Assembly: GCF_005280195.1 (NCBI RefSeq)
Contig: NZ_SZPR01000019.1
Location: forward strand, 186,001-250,000
DNA length: 64,000 nt
Source of the DNA: Streptomyces galbus
Lineage (GTDB): Bacteria; Actinomycetota; Actinomycetes; Streptomycetales; Streptomycetaceae
Direction: 5' to 3'
In this document: piece by piece, positions 41,364 to 49,631 of the stretch
Numbering within the stretch: position 1 is the first letter of the stretch
Layout of the letters: the number at the start of each line of letters is the position of its first letter
Notes under the pieces: generated by a model
Seen by the model: the letters and a program-made list of their open reading frames with translations, nothing else
Database searches by the model: none
What the model was told of the DNA's origin: nothing
Made by a program: the position numbers and the translations under genes

Positions 41364-42674
41364 TCAATCGAGGTTGGCGGACTCCAGCGTCGCGGTCACG
41401 TCGACGGAGCCGCTCTTGGCGGCCACCAGCCGGCCCTTGCGCACCACCTGGAGGCTCACGTCGGCGTTGACCAGGCGCGGCAGGCCGACCGAGCCGAGCC
41501 GGTCGGCGAACTGCCAGCGCAGCGCCGGCGTGAGCCCGCCGGTCTCGATCCTCAGCCCGTCGTCGAGGGCGCTGCGGACGGTGTCCGCGGTGACCCGGCC
41601 GGTCCCGAGCGACTCCACGACCTTCTTGAACACGGTGTAGGCGATGTACGTCGTCTGCACCCCGGTGTCGTCGGCGTCGATGCGGTTGTCGGTGAACGCC
41701 TCGTCGTTGATGATCTTCTTCATCCCGTTCCAGCGCGGGTCGCCCGCGACCGGGTACCAGCCGGTCACGTACGCGCCCTCGTACGGGCCGGACGCGCCGC
41801 CCGTCGCGTCGATCACCGTCTGGTCGACGCTGCCGAGGACGGTCGCGGTGCGCACCGAGGACGCGTCGCCGTCGCGGCGGAAGGAGTCCATGAAGGTGCT
41901 GGTGCGGTCGCCGAGCGCCGGGACCACGCAGCCCTTGCCGCCGCCGCGGGCGGCCTCGGCGAGGGCCTGCCGGGCCTGGGCGGAGTACTCGGTGGCGTCC
42001 TCGGCCGCCGGCTGGTCCGTGGCGTCGGCGTGGCCGCCCGCGTGCAGGCCGGAGTCCAGCAGACTGGGCAGGGCGTCGCCGGCGATGGTGTCCGGGCGCA
42101 CCAGCGCGATATGGCCGCAGACACCGGAGAGTTCCCGGCCGAGCCCGGCCAGCAGCGCGGGCTGGCCGCCGTTGACCGGGTACGACAGGGGACTGGTGAA
42201 CTCGGCGTTGGTGACGCCGTAGCCCCCGATGTACGGGATGCCGGCGCCCTGCAGCGTGGGGAAGAACGAGTCGGAGTACTGGCTGTAGGAGCCGACGACC
42301 GCGACGGCGCCCTCCTTCACGGCGCGCCGAGCGCACTTCGCGGCGCCCACCGAGTCGTTGCGGTCGTTGCAGGTCAGGACCTTCAGCGAGCGGCCGCCGA
42401 GGCCGCCCTGGGCGTTGACCCAGCGCGCGTAGGCGCGGGCGAAGGCGGGCATGCCGGGCTTGTTGGTGGCGCTGGTGTCCTCCGGCGCCCACGTCATGAC
42501 CGTGATCGAGGTGTCCCCGGAACCCCCCGTGGTACCGGGGATGACCCCGCAGCCGGCGAGGAGTGACGCACTGGCGGTCAGGGCACCCGCGATCAGGGCG
42601 GACGGTCTGACGTGCCGGGTGAAGCGGTGGTGCCAGGGGAGGAAGGTGCTTCGCGTACGTCGCCTGCCGGTCAT
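41364..42674 (-). CDS. ABC-transporter solute-binding lipoprotein (branched-chain amino acid type)
   Basis: The 436-residue precursor has a lipoprotein signal with the lipobox LAGC (Cys about 43). The mature part is a type I periplasmic-binding fold of the LivJ/LIV-BP kind: GGLGGRSLKVLTCNDRNDS, AVVGSYSQYSDSFFP, IPYIGGYGVTNAEFTSP. It should bind a small polar ligand outside the cell. No permease or ATPase gene is adjacent, so it is an orphan receptor. The start ATG 42674 gives the Arg-rich n-region. Confidence 0.83.
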   Translation of the reverse strand: MTGRRRTRSTFLPWHHRFTRHVRPSALIAGALTASASLLAGCGVIPGTTGGSGDTSITVMTWAPEDTSATNKPGMPAFARAYARWVNAQGGLGGRSLKVLTCNDRNDSVGAAKCARRAVKEGAVAVVGSYSQYSDSFFPTLQGAGIPYIGGYGVTNAEFTSPLSYPVNGGQPALLAGLGRELSGVCGHIALVRPDTIAGDALPSLLDSGLHAGGHADATDQPAAEDATEYSAQARQALAEAARGGGKGCVVPALGDRTSTFMDSFRRDGDASSVRTATVLGSVDQTVIDATGGASGPYEGAYVTGWYPVAGDPRWNGMKKIINDEAFTDNRIDADDTGVQTTYIAYTVFKKVVESLGTGRVTADTVRSALDDGLRIETGGLTPALRWQFADRLGSVGLPRLVNADVSLQVVRKGRLVAAKSGSVDVTATLESANLD

Positions 42675-42791
42675 GTCCCCACACGCTTCCGCCACATCCC
42701 TAACCCCGCAGTGACCGCGGGTCGACGGATGGTGACGCACAGGTGAATTGCGGGGGCCGGTGAGGCGGGTGCGGGGCGGAACGTACGATCG

Positions 42792-43292
42792 ATGACCGTG
42801 CAAGGTTCGGAGAACTCTTCCCGTCGCGGCCGTCGCTCCTCCACCATGGGCGGCATGCCCCTGAACGACATGCCGTGGTGGCGCTGGCGCAGCAACGTGC
42901 GCTCGGCGCTGCACATGCTCTCCGACCCGGTGTTCCAGCGGAACGTCTGGCTGGCGGGCGTCGACGGGTACGGCGACGTCACCGACGCCGTGTACCGCCT
43001 GGTCGAGGACACCTGGCTGGACAACTGGTCGGCGGAGAAGTACGTCGGCACGATCTTCCGGGACTCCCAGGAGGCGGCGCTCGTCGACACGGCGGTGCTG
43101 CGGGTGCTGCGGATCATGCACCAGGTCGGCCCGGACGCGCCCGTGTCCGCCTACCTGGAGCACGCGGGCTGGCCGGAGGCGGTCCGGGCGGCGCGTGACG
43201 CGCACGTGCGGATGTCGGTGAGCGACGGCGAGGACCCCGACCAGCCGCCGCGCACCCTCGAGGTGCTGCAGATCATGACCCGGTCCGCGTAG
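42792..43292 (+). CDS. SCO4402-family conserved protein
   Basis: The 166-residue protein is highly conserved in streptomycetes (PLNDMPWWRWRSNVRSALHMLSD, GYGDVTDAVYRLVEDTW, SAEKYVGTIFRDSQEAALVD) and is known only as the SCO4402 family. It looks soluble and helical. A TACGAT hexamer at 42784-42789 is so close to ATG 42792 that, if it is the -10, the GTG at 42798 would be the start of a leaderless mRNA. Function is unknown. Confidence 0.8.
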   Translation: MTVQGSENSSRRGRRSSTMGGMPLNDMPWWRWRSNVRSALHMLSDPVFQRNVWLAGVDGYGDVTDAVYRLVEDTWLDNWSAEKYVGTIFRDSQEAALVDTAVLRVLRIMHQVGPDAPVSAYLEHAGWPEAVRAARDAHVRMSVSDGEDPDQPPRTLEVLQIMTRSA

Positions 43293-43339
43293 CGGGACGA
43301 CGGTGGGGCGCGGGGCCCGTGTGTGGGACCCTGTGCTGC

Positions 43340-44224
43340 ATGAACGAGCAGTCCACCCGAGCCGCGGCGGCCCCCGCCGACCAGTACGTCCTGACCCTGT
43401 CCTGCCCCGACAAGCAGGGCATCGTGCACGCCGTGTCGAGCTACCTGTTCATGACCGGCTGCAACATCGAGGACAGCCAGCAGTTCGGCGACCACGACAC
43501 GGGACTGTTCTTCATGCGGGTGCACTTCTCGGCGGAGTCCCCGGTGACCGTGGACAAGCTGCGGGCGAGCTTCGCGGCGATCGGTGACTCATTCCACATG
43601 GACTGGCAGATCCACCGGGCCGACGAGAAGATGCGCGTCGTGCTGATGGTGAGCAGGTTCGGGCACTGCCTGAACGACCTGCTGTTCCGGGCCAGCATCG
43701 GGGCGCTGCCCGTGGAGATCGCGGCGGTGGTCTCCAACCACACGGACTTCCAGGAACTGGTGTCCTCGTACAACCTCCCCTTCCACCACATCCCGGTGAC
43801 GCGGGAGACCAAGCCGGAGGCCGAGGCGCGGCTGCTGGAGCTGGTCCGCGAGGAGCGCGTCGAGCTGGTCGTCCTCGCCCGGTACATGCAGGTGCTCTCG
43901 GACGACCTGTGCAAGGAGCTGAGCGGCCGGATCATCAACATCCACCACTCGTTCCTGCCGAGCTTCAAGGGTGCCAAGCCGTACCACCAGGCGCACGCGC
44001 GGGGCGTGAAGCTCATCGGGGCGACCGCGCACTACGTGACCGCGGACCTCGACGAGGGGCCGATCATCGAGCAGGAGGTCGAGCGCGTCGGCCACGACGT
44101 GACGCCGGACCAGCTCGTGGCGGTCGGGCGGGACGTGGAGTGCCAGGCGCTGGCGCGGGCCGTGAAGTGGCACGCGGAGCGGAGGATTCTTCTCAACGGG
44201 CGCCGGACGGTGGTGTTCGCCTGA
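43340..44224 (+). CDS. purU: formyltetrahydrofolate deformylase
   Basis: The 294-residue enzyme hydrolyses 10-formyl-THF to THF and formate, balancing one-carbon pools and supplying formate. It has an N-terminal ACT domain (about 15-95: YVLTLSCPDKQGIVHAVSSYLF) and a formyltransferase-fold domain with the catalytic Asn-His-Asp set in INIHHSFLPSFKG and HYVTADLDEGPII. The ATG 43340 gives the usual N terminus. It follows the SCO4402-family gene by 47 bases and ends at a strong hairpin. Confidence 0.94.
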   Translation: MNEQSTRAAAAPADQYVLTLSCPDKQGIVHAVSSYLFMTGCNIEDSQQFGDHDTGLFFMRVHFSAESPVTVDKLRASFAAIGDSFHMDWQIHRADEKMRVVLMVSRFGHCLNDLLFRASIGALPVEIAAVVSNHTDFQELVSSYNLPFHHIPVTRETKPEAEARLLELVREERVELVVLARYMQVLSDDLCKELSGRIINIHHSFLPSFKGAKPYHQAHARGVKLIGATAHYVTADLDEGPIIEQEVERVGHDVTPDQLVAVGRDVECQALARAVKWHAERRILLNGRRTVVFA

Positions 44225-44247
44225 GGGGAGCGGGGGTGCGGTCGCGA

Positions 44248-44286
44248 CGGCGGCTGCGGGTGGTCCGTGGCCGGCCGCAGCCGCCG
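44248..44286. terminator. bidirectional terminator
   Basis: A 12-bp stem (CGGCGGCTGCGG and complement) closes a 15-base loop between convergent purU and the anti-sigma candidate. Confidence 0.7.
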
Positions 44287-44303
44287 ACGCGCCCCGCCAC
44301 CCC

Positions 44304-45707
44304 CTACAACCGGCTCAACGACGCCACCGCGGACAGCACGTCCCCGATGGCCCCCTGATCGCCCGCCTGCCCGGCCGCCGCCTCCCGCGGAGACACGTGC
44401 CCCGCGGCCAGCCGGCAGAACTCCACGTCGTCCAGCGCCACATGGGCCACCTGGTGCTCCGCGGAGCCCACCGCGGCCGGTGAGTCCAGCGGCACCAGCC
44501 ACTCGCCGCCGCCGCGCCCCTCGATCTCCAGGCGGACGCTGCGCCCGGGCCGGCCCGCGGCCACCAGGTGCCGGCTCTCGCCGCCGGGCGCCGCAAGCCC
44601 TGCCCGCCGCCGCTGCGCGAGCGCGCCCGGCAGCATCCGTACCGCCAGCTCGATCATCCCGCGCAGGTGCCGCGGCGCGGGCGGCTCGTACGGGTAGTCC
44701 ACCGCGTCCGCGATGTCCTCGGCGTGCACCCAGCACTCGAACGCCCGGTCCACCAGGGCGTCCCGCAAGGGCAGTTCGAACCCGCCGTACGACACCCCGA
44801 GCAGCCCCGTGCCCTGGGTGAACGACACCGTCCGCACCACCGCGTGCGTCTGCTCGCGCCACGGTCCGCGCACCGACCGTGTGGGCGGGAAGTGGGCGTC
44901 GCGCCAGTACCGTTCGGTGCGCTCCTGCGGTGGTGCGGGGGCGTCGCCCTCCTCCAGCGGGTCGTCGAGGCCGAGCGCCGCCGCGACCAGCCCGTCCACC
45001 GCGAGCAGGTGTGCGATGACCCCGGCGACCGTCGTACGGCGGTTGCGCGCCCCCTCGTCGCCGAACCACCGCAGCCGCACGGGCGCGTGCCACTCGGAGT
45101 CCCCGAAGTCCTGCAGCAGCGCGTCCAGTCGCGCGGTCTCCGCGTCGTAGGCCAGCGCCCACTCGGGCACCGGGATGCGCGGCGGGCGCCGTTCCAGGCA
45201 GCGTTCGAGGACGCGGGTGCGCAGCCCGGGGTCGAGGTCGAGGCTGTCCGGGCGCTGGAGCAGCCCGACCGCCTCGCGCAGCCGGCGCGCCTCGTCGGCG
45301 CAGGTGCCGCACGCGCCGAGGTGGGCCTCCACGGCGGCCGTCTCCTCGGCCGAGCAGGCGGCCAGCGCCCACGCTCCCAGCAGCGACTTGAGCACCGGGT
45401 GCGCCGGCTCCGGCGCCGGGCTCACGGTCCCGGCGAGCTCGCCGAGCCGGTCCAGGTCCTGCCGCAGGCTCTCCCGGAGATTCTCCCGCATGCCCTGCAC
45501 GTCCTCCCCCTGTTCCCTGTCCGGCACCGCGGGCAGCGGCAGTCCGCCGTCCTCCACCGAGGTGCGCGGCGTCGGTATGCGCGGCGGCCGGTGCGGGTGG
45601 TCGGGCCCGCCGCCGCCGTTCGCGCGCGGGCCTTCGGGGGCCCGCCCTGCGTGGTCGTCGTGCGCGTCGTCGCCGTCGTACGCCTCGGAGCCGTCGGTCC
45701 CGCTCAC
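44304..45707 (-). CDS. zinc-finger anti-sigma candidate fused to an MDMPI-like domain
   Basis: The 467-residue protein has a disordered Asp/Gly/Pro-rich N terminus, a ZAS-type His-x3-Cys-x2-Cys motif (His129, Cys133, Cys136 in EAHLGACGTC) and then a mycothiol-dependent maleylpyruvate-isomerase-like (DinB fold) region from about 190 (YDAETARLDALLQDF, VAGVIAHLLAVDGLVA, FECWVHAEDIADAV). ZAS proteins sequester ECF sigma factors. Its GTG overlaps the sigma gene stop (GTGA), supporting a sigma/anti-sigma pair. An internal ATG at 45491 with GGAGG upstream could be the true start. The MDMPI part may sense thiol state; this is inference. Confidence 0.78.
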   Translation of the reverse strand: MSGTDGSEAYDGDDAHDDHAGRAPEGPRANGGGGPDHPHRPPRIPTPRTSVEDGGLPLPAVPDREQGEDVQGMRENLRESLRQDLDRLGELAGTVSPAPEPAHPVLKSLLGAWALAACSAEETAAVEAHLGACGTCADEARRLREAVGLLQRPDSLDLDPGLRTRVLERCLERRPPRIPVPEWALAYDAETARLDALLQDFGDSEWHAPVRLRWFGDEGARNRRTTVAGVIAHLLAVDGLVAAALGLDDPLEEGDAPAPPQERTERYWRDAHFPPTRSVRGPWREQTHAVVRTVSFTQGTGLLGVSYGGFELPLRDALVDRAFECWVHAEDIADAVDYPYEPPAPRHLRGMIELAVRMLPGALAQRRRAGLAAPGGESRHLVAAGRPGRSVRLEIEGRGGGEWLVPLDSPAAVGSAEHQVAHVALDDVEFCRLAAGHVSPREAAAGQAGDQGAIGDVLSAVASLSRL

Positions 45708-46285
45708 GCCGCACCCCCGTACCCGGGCGGCGCGCCGGGGGAGGCGGCGTCGTGGGCCGTGGACAGCAGTTGCAGGCCGAGGCGGAGCCGGCGGCGGGCC
45801 TCCTCCTCGGTGATGCCGATGTCGGCGGCGGCCTGCCGGTAGTCGCGCCGCTGGAAGTAGGCCAGTTCGAGCGCGGCGCGCAGCGGGGCCGGCATGGACT
45901 GGACGATGTAGTCGGCGCGGGCCGCGACGGAGGCGTGGCGGACCCGGTGCTCCAGTTCCTCGGCGGTGCCGGGGCCGCCGCGGGCCAGGGCGGCGGCGCC
46001 GGTGTCGCGCAGCCGCTGCACGGCGAGGCGGTGGGTGAGGCCGGCGACCCAGGTGCGCAGCGGGCCCTGGTTCGGGTCGTAGGACTCGGGGTGTTCCCAG
46101 ACGTGGACGAAGACCTCGCGGGTGATGCCGTCGGCGGCGCGTTCGTCGCCGAGCACGCGGTGGGCGAGCCCGTGCACGAGCGAGGCGAACCGGTCGTAGA
46201 GCTCGCCGAGGGCCGCCGCCTCGCCGCGGGCGAGCCGCTGCTGCATCTTGCGGTCCCAGCGGGGCGGTGCGTCCTTCTTCGCCAT
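45704..46285 (-). CDS. ECF-family RNA polymerase sigma factor
   Basis: The 193-residue protein has sigma region 2 (about 22-90: LGELYDRFASLVHGLAHRVLGDERAADGITREVFVHVWEHP) and region 4 (about 125-180: MPAPLRAALELAYFQRRDYRQAAADIGITEEEARRRLRLGLQ). It would direct polymerase to a stress- or envelope-type promoter and be held by the overlapping zinc-finger protein. GTGAGGGGGCC lies upstream of ATG 46285 as a ribosome site. I recall the order as SCO4409 in S. coelicolor, next to an anti-sigma antagonist gene, as here. Confidence 0.88.
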   Translation of the reverse strand: MAKKDAPPRWDRKMQQRLARGEAAALGELYDRFASLVHGLAHRVLGDERAADGITREVFVHVWEHPESYDPNQGPLRTWVAGLTHRLAVQRLRDTGAAALARGGPGTAEELEHRVRHASVAARADYIVQSMPAPLRAALELAYFQRRDYRQAAADIGITEEEARRRLRLGLQLLSTAHDAASPGAPPGYGGAA

Positions 46286-46636
46286 GCGGCCCCCTCACCC
46301 GTCTCTTCGCGTCCAGCCTGCGCCCACGGTCACCTCGAATGTAGTCGGCACGTCGAAGAACGCACGCCCCTTTGTGGCAATGTGCGCCCCTCGCGTGGTG
46401 AGGGATGGTAAGGGCCTTGTCCGCTCCTCCGTCCGCTCTTTGGCGTGCCCGATTGTGTCCGCTTCCGATCGAACAGGACCGGTCACGACTGAAACAAGCC
46501 TCCTTCTTTTCCTTCCCGTTTCTGGATCGGCGTTTCCGGGAACGGCCGCTGGGCAGCGGCGCTGCAAGGAGGCGAAGGGAAGCGTAAGCACCGCTTCCGG
46601 TTCCGCTCACCGCTTCCTCCCCGGCGAGCGAAGGGT
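46286..46636. other. divergent region between the sigma and STAS genes
   Basis: The region has a possible minus-strand -10 (TACATT, 46339-46344) for the sigma gene. A perfect inverted repeat GGAAGCG...CGCTTCC (46578-46598, 7-base spacer) lies just upstream of the STAS gene. There is no convincing coding frame. Confidence 0.45.
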
Positions 46637-47017
46637 GTGGTGGTGGCGTTCAAAGTGACCGGCGGCGAGCAGGGCGGATGGGTCGTGCTCCACGTGTCGG
46701 GCGAGCTGGATCTGGTGACGTCACCCGGGCTGCGGCAGCGGGTGCACGACGAGGTGGCCGACGGCCGGCACAGCCTCGTCCTCGACCTCTCCGACGTGCG
46801 GTTCTGCGACTCCAGCGGGGTCGGTGTACTGATCTCCGCCCGCCGTCTGCTGCGCAGTTGCCAGGGCAGCCTGCGCCTGATCCTGCCGGCCGCCGGGGCC
46901 GTCGAGGGTTCCCACGTGAACCGGGTCTTCGGCGCGCTCGGCGTACGGCGTCTCTTCGACGTCTACCTCTGCATCGAGGACGCGGTGGTCGACGACACCG
47001 AGCCGCTGTCGGCCTGA
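46637..47017 (+). CDS. STAS-domain anti-sigma factor antagonist
   Basis: The 126-residue protein is a SpoIIAA/RsbV-like antagonist: GGWVVLHVSGELDLVTSPGLR, then VLDLSDVRFCDSSGVGVLI, with the phosphorylatable Ser in DSSG (about 58). In partner switching the unphosphorylated form binds an HATPase anti-sigma factor and frees its sigma. Three GTG codons in a row (46637, 46640, 46643) make the exact start ambiguous; GAAGGG upstream favours the second or third. It faces away from the ECF sigma gene and precedes EF-hand and HATPase genes. Confidence 0.88.
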   Translation: MVVAFKVTGGEQGGWVVLHVSGELDLVTSPGLRQRVHDEVADGRHSLVLDLSDVRFCDSSGVGVLISARRLLRSCQGSLRLILPAAGAVEGSHVNRVFGALGVRRLFDVYLCIEDAVVDDTEPLSA

Positions 47018-47170
47018 GCCGGGCGGACGCACGGCTCCCCGTGCCACGCCGTCGTCGCGGGATTCCCCCGGTCCTGGCACAGACGTCGCCCCACGGCCCC
47101 CGGGGCGCCGCGCGCGACGTACGCTCCCTGCCAGAGGAACCCCACGTGACGACGTAAGGCGGCCCAAGAC

Positions 47171-47683
47171 ATGGTCAGCAGCGAGTACGAGCGAAGGATC
47201 GCCGCCCGGTTCGCCACCTTCGACCAGGACGGCAACGGCTGGATCGACCGGGAGGACTTCAGCGGCGCGGCCAAGGCGCTGCTCGCCGAGTTCGCCACGG
47301 CGGCCCGGTCCGACCGGGGGCAGGCGCTGTACGCCGGCGCCGAGGCGTTCTGGCAGGGCATGGCCGGAATAGCGGACCGCGACGGCGACCAGCGCATCAC
47401 CCGGGAGGAGTTCGTGAACGGCGCGGTCAAGCGCCTGAGCGACAACCCGGACCGGTTCGCCGAGATCGCCCGGCCCTTCCTGCACGCCGCGCTCGCGGTC
47501 ACCGACACCGACGGCGACGGGGCCGCCACGGTCGACGACACCGTGCGCGCCCTGCGGGCCCTCGGCGTCCCCGAGAACGTGGCCCGTGCGGCGGCCCGCG
47601 CGCTGGACGCGGACGGCGACGGCAAGGTCGGCGAGCCGGACGTCGTCCCGGCCTTCGCCCGCTACTTCACGGTCCCGGCCTGA
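47171..47683 (+). CDS. EF-hand calcium-binding protein
   Basis: The 170-residue acidic protein has four EF-hand loops: DQDGNGWIDREDF (about 18-30), DRDGDQRITREEF (about 70-82), DTDGDGAATVDD (about 115-126) and DADGDGKVGEPDV (about 150-162). The layout matches calerythrin/CabD-type bacterial Ca2+ proteins, which buffer or sense cytosolic calcium. The third and fourth loops keep Asp at positions 1, 3 and 5 but have atypical -Z ligands. It starts at ATG 47171. Confidence 0.9.
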   Translation: MVSSEYERRIAARFATFDQDGNGWIDREDFSGAAKALLAEFATAARSDRGQALYAGAEAFWQGMAGIADRDGDQRITREEFVNGAVKRLSDNPDRFAEIARPFLHAALAVTDTDGDGAATVDDTVRALRALGVPENVARAAARALDADGDGKVGEPDVVPAFARYFTVPA

Positions 47684-48197
47684 TCGCGGGCGCAACACGC
47701 CCGGGCGCCGCAGCAGTTCGCGGGCCGTGGGGGCGGGCCGCGCCGCGCGCGGTGGACCGGCGGGCGTCAACGATGTCGCCGATCGTGGCAGTTGACGGTC
47801 ACGGAGCGTGAAGGTGTGGCGGGGGCGGGTGAAGACGTCCCCGCCTCCCGTCACGGCCCGCAGTCGGTGAGCGCTCGGGTACCGTCGGCGCCATGCGAGT
47901 GGTTCCCGGTGCGCAGCCCGCCGGTGGTGCCTGTTCGACTCCCCTCGGTGAGCGTCGCACAGTATGCCGCACGGGTACTCCTTCGCGCGGGAATATGCCC
48001 GAAGCCCTTGTTGGGGTGACGGAACGTCAACCAAGCTGTCCCGTACGGGAGTCACCGTCCGTCACTCTCCCCGTGGCCGTTGTCCTGGCCATGCGGAAAA
48101 TGGCTACGATCGTGGCCCTCGTCGTCGTGGTGCCCGTGCGTCGCGTGTTCTTCGCGTGCCGTGCGGCCGTGTGTCCGCCGGTTCGGATGGTGTAGCG
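47684..48197. other. 514-bp intergenic region before the HATPase gene
   Basis: The region has a possible vegetative promoter (TTGTCC 48080-48085, 19-base spacer, TACGAT 48105-48110) for the HATPase gene. It also has an ECF-like pair GGAAC (48021) - 16 bases - CGTA (48042) inside a partly symmetrical TTGGGG...CAACCAA segment. A 100-codon frame (47893-48195) exists but shows no family match or ribosome site. Confidence 0.45.
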
Positions 48198-48722
48198 GTG
48201 CAGGTGCTTCAAGTGCAGCTGGAGATCCGGCCCGACCCCGCTGAGGTGGGGCGCGCCCGGAAGTGGGCCCGTTCGCGCCTGGCCGGGTCCGGCATAGGGG
48301 CCGACGAGCCGATCGCCGAGACGCTGGTCCTGCTCGTCTCGGAACTCGTCACCAACGCCGTGGTGCACACCGGGTGCCCTGCGGTGGTGCGGCTGTCGCT
48401 GCCGGAGCCGGAGACGGCCGGGGGGGCGACGGTCCGCCTGGAGGTGGCCGACGCCTGTTCCCGCGCACCCGTGCCCCGGTGTGCCGGCGGGGAGGCGACG
48501 GGCGGCCGGGGCCTCGCGCTCGTCGACGGGCTGGCCGACCGCTGGGGCTGGAGCGTGGAGGGCGCGGGCAAGCGGATCTGGTGCGAACTGGACCGCAGCG
48601 ACCCGTCCGAGGACGCGGGCGCGGACCAGGACGGCGCGCGGTGCCCCGAGCCGGCCTTCGAGACCTACGGGTCGTACGGCGCGTACGGCGGCTTCGAGGG
48701 GTTCGCCTACGAGGCGGTGTAG
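48198..48722 (+). CDS. HATPase-domain anti-sigma/regulatory ATP-binding protein
   Basis: The 174-residue protein is a GHKL-type ATPase of the SpoIIAB/RsbW regulatory class. The N-box is LLVSELVTNAVVHT (about 50-63) and the G2 box GGRGLALVDGLADRWGW (about 100-116); the G1 region (VADACSRAPVPR) is divergent. A Tyr/Gly-rich tail (YGSYGAYGGFEGF) is unusual. Such proteins phosphorylate STAS antagonists or bind sigma factors, so the STAS protein encoded at 46637 is a likely partner. GTG 48198 is the likely start. Confidence 0.8.
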   Translation: MQVLQVQLEIRPDPAEVGRARKWARSRLAGSGIGADEPIAETLVLLVSELVTNAVVHTGCPAVVRLSLPEPETAGGATVRLEVADACSRAPVPRCAGGEATGGRGLALVDGLADRWGWSVEGAGKRIWCELDRSDPSEDAGADQDGARCPEPAFETYGSYGAYGGFEGFAYEAV

Positions 48723-48872
48723 CGCGGGCGGTGGCGTGCGGGAGGGGGCGCGCGGGCCGGTGCAGCGGGCGCCGACACCCCGTCAGGCGGCCGGGGCCGT
48801 GCGCCCGGGCGTGCTTCCGTGCGCGGGCCCGGCGAAAGCGGCAAAAGGTAACAAACCTTCAATCGGGTGTTG

Positions 48873-48888
48873 ACGGACAGGTGTCCGT
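48873..48888. promoter_or_regulatory. perfect 7-2-7 inverted repeat over a -35-like hexamer
   Basis: ACGGACA-GG-TGTCCGT overlaps TTGACG (48870-48875). The arrangement suggests a repressor site at a plus-strand promoter, but the -10 is weak (CACGCT at 48894). Confidence 0.45.
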
Positions 48889-49169
48889 TTGATCACGCTT
48901 GTGGTCTGCGATGCGCCGCGAGGGGACGGCGAGGGGCTCGGTGACGGGAGCCCTCGTCGAGTGCGGATCGCGGATTCGGCGGAGGTTCCCTCGGGGTCCA
49001 CGGGAACCGGTGGGGGGTGCTCCCGCTCCGGCGGTGCCGGAAGCGGGGGTGAGGACGCCGGAGCCGGATGGCGGCGCGCGGTGCCGTGCTCGGGGCGAGC
49101 ACCGGCGCGCCGCCAGCCGAACGGCCCCTTCCGCCGCGCACGGGTGGCGCCGGGAAGCCCACCATGTCG

Positions 49170-49187
49170 TCCACAGCCTGTGGACAA
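49170..49187. promoter_or_regulatory. DnaA-box pair in inverted orientation
   Basis: TGTGGACAA (49179-49187) is a perfect Streptomyces DnaA box (TTGTCCACA) on the minus strand. It is part of an 8-1-8 inverted repeat (GTCCACAG-C-CTGTGGAC) whose left half makes a one-mismatch box. It is not an origin, as no cluster or dnaA/dnaN genes are present. Confidence 0.45.
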
Positions 49188-49341
49188 CCTTTCGCCTGCC
49201 GGACGGAAGGCCGTCGAGCCCGGGCAATTTCTCCGCGTCGGCTCGGCGAAAGGCCAGGTCAGCGGTGTGTCCCCGGTCGCCTCCGGCATTGTTGTGCCGA
49301 CGGCCACAGCGCAGCGGGTGCGGGTGGGCTCATACTGAGGG

Positions 49342-49563
49342 ATGACCAAACCCGCTGCATCGAAGCGTCATTTGCCGACCAGCCCCTTCAAGGCGCCCGT
49401 CGTGCCCGTTCCCAAGTTCTTCGCCGTGGGGGACCAGGTCACCCACGACGCGCACGGCCTCGGCCGGGTGATCGGGGTCGAGGAGGGCATCGCCGCGCTC
49501 GTCGACTTCGGATCGACGCAGATGCGGATCCTGAGCCCGTACGCCAAGATGACCAAGCTGTAG
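49342..49563 (+). CDS. small conserved CarD/TRCF-like domain protein
   Basis: The 73-residue basic protein has VGDQVTHDAHGLGRVIGVEEG and ALVDFG, the beta-barrel signature of the CarD_CdnL_TRCF RNA-polymerase-interacting domain, but in minimal form without the helical part. Lys/Arg-rich ends suggest nucleic-acid or polymerase contact. It is conserved in streptomycetes as far as I recall, with no known role. GAGGG directly precedes ATG 49342, and CATACT (49331-49336) is a possible -10. Confidence 0.72.
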   Translation: MTKPAASKRHLPTSPFKAPVVPVPKFFAVGDQVTHDAHGLGRVIGVEEGIAALVDFGSTQMRILSPYAKMTKL

Positions 49564-49571
49564 CACCCGCA

Positions 49572-49597
49572 GGGCCCGGTCACGGCCCACCGGGCTC
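49572..49597 (+). terminator. hairpin after the CarD-like gene
   Basis: A 9-bp stem with one G-U pair (GGGCCCGGT/ACCGGGCTC) and an 8-base loop begins 9 bases past the stop. Confidence 0.55.
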
Positions 49598-49631
49598 CCC
49601 CGAGGGGCCCGTACCGAAAGAGAGACCTCTC

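Larger units (their letters stand above)
48723..49341. other. 619-bp intergenic region with palindromes and a DnaA-box pair
   Basis: The region contains AAGGT-AACAA-ACCTT (48845-48859), ACGGACA-GG-TGTCCGT (48873-48888) overlapping a TTGACG -35-like hexamer, and an inverted pair around a DnaA box (49170-49187). No reading frame has convincing coding character. A non-coding transcript starting near 48900 is possible. Confidence 0.5.

Noticed and set aside
47893..48195. 100-codon plus-strand frame before the HATPase gene
   Set aside because: No ribosome site, poor codon bias and no family resemblance; it overlaps probable promoter elements.
48889..49345. Overlapping 120-190-codon frames on both strands in the 0.6-kb gap
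   Set aside because: Compositionally random, mutually overlapping and without ribosome sites.
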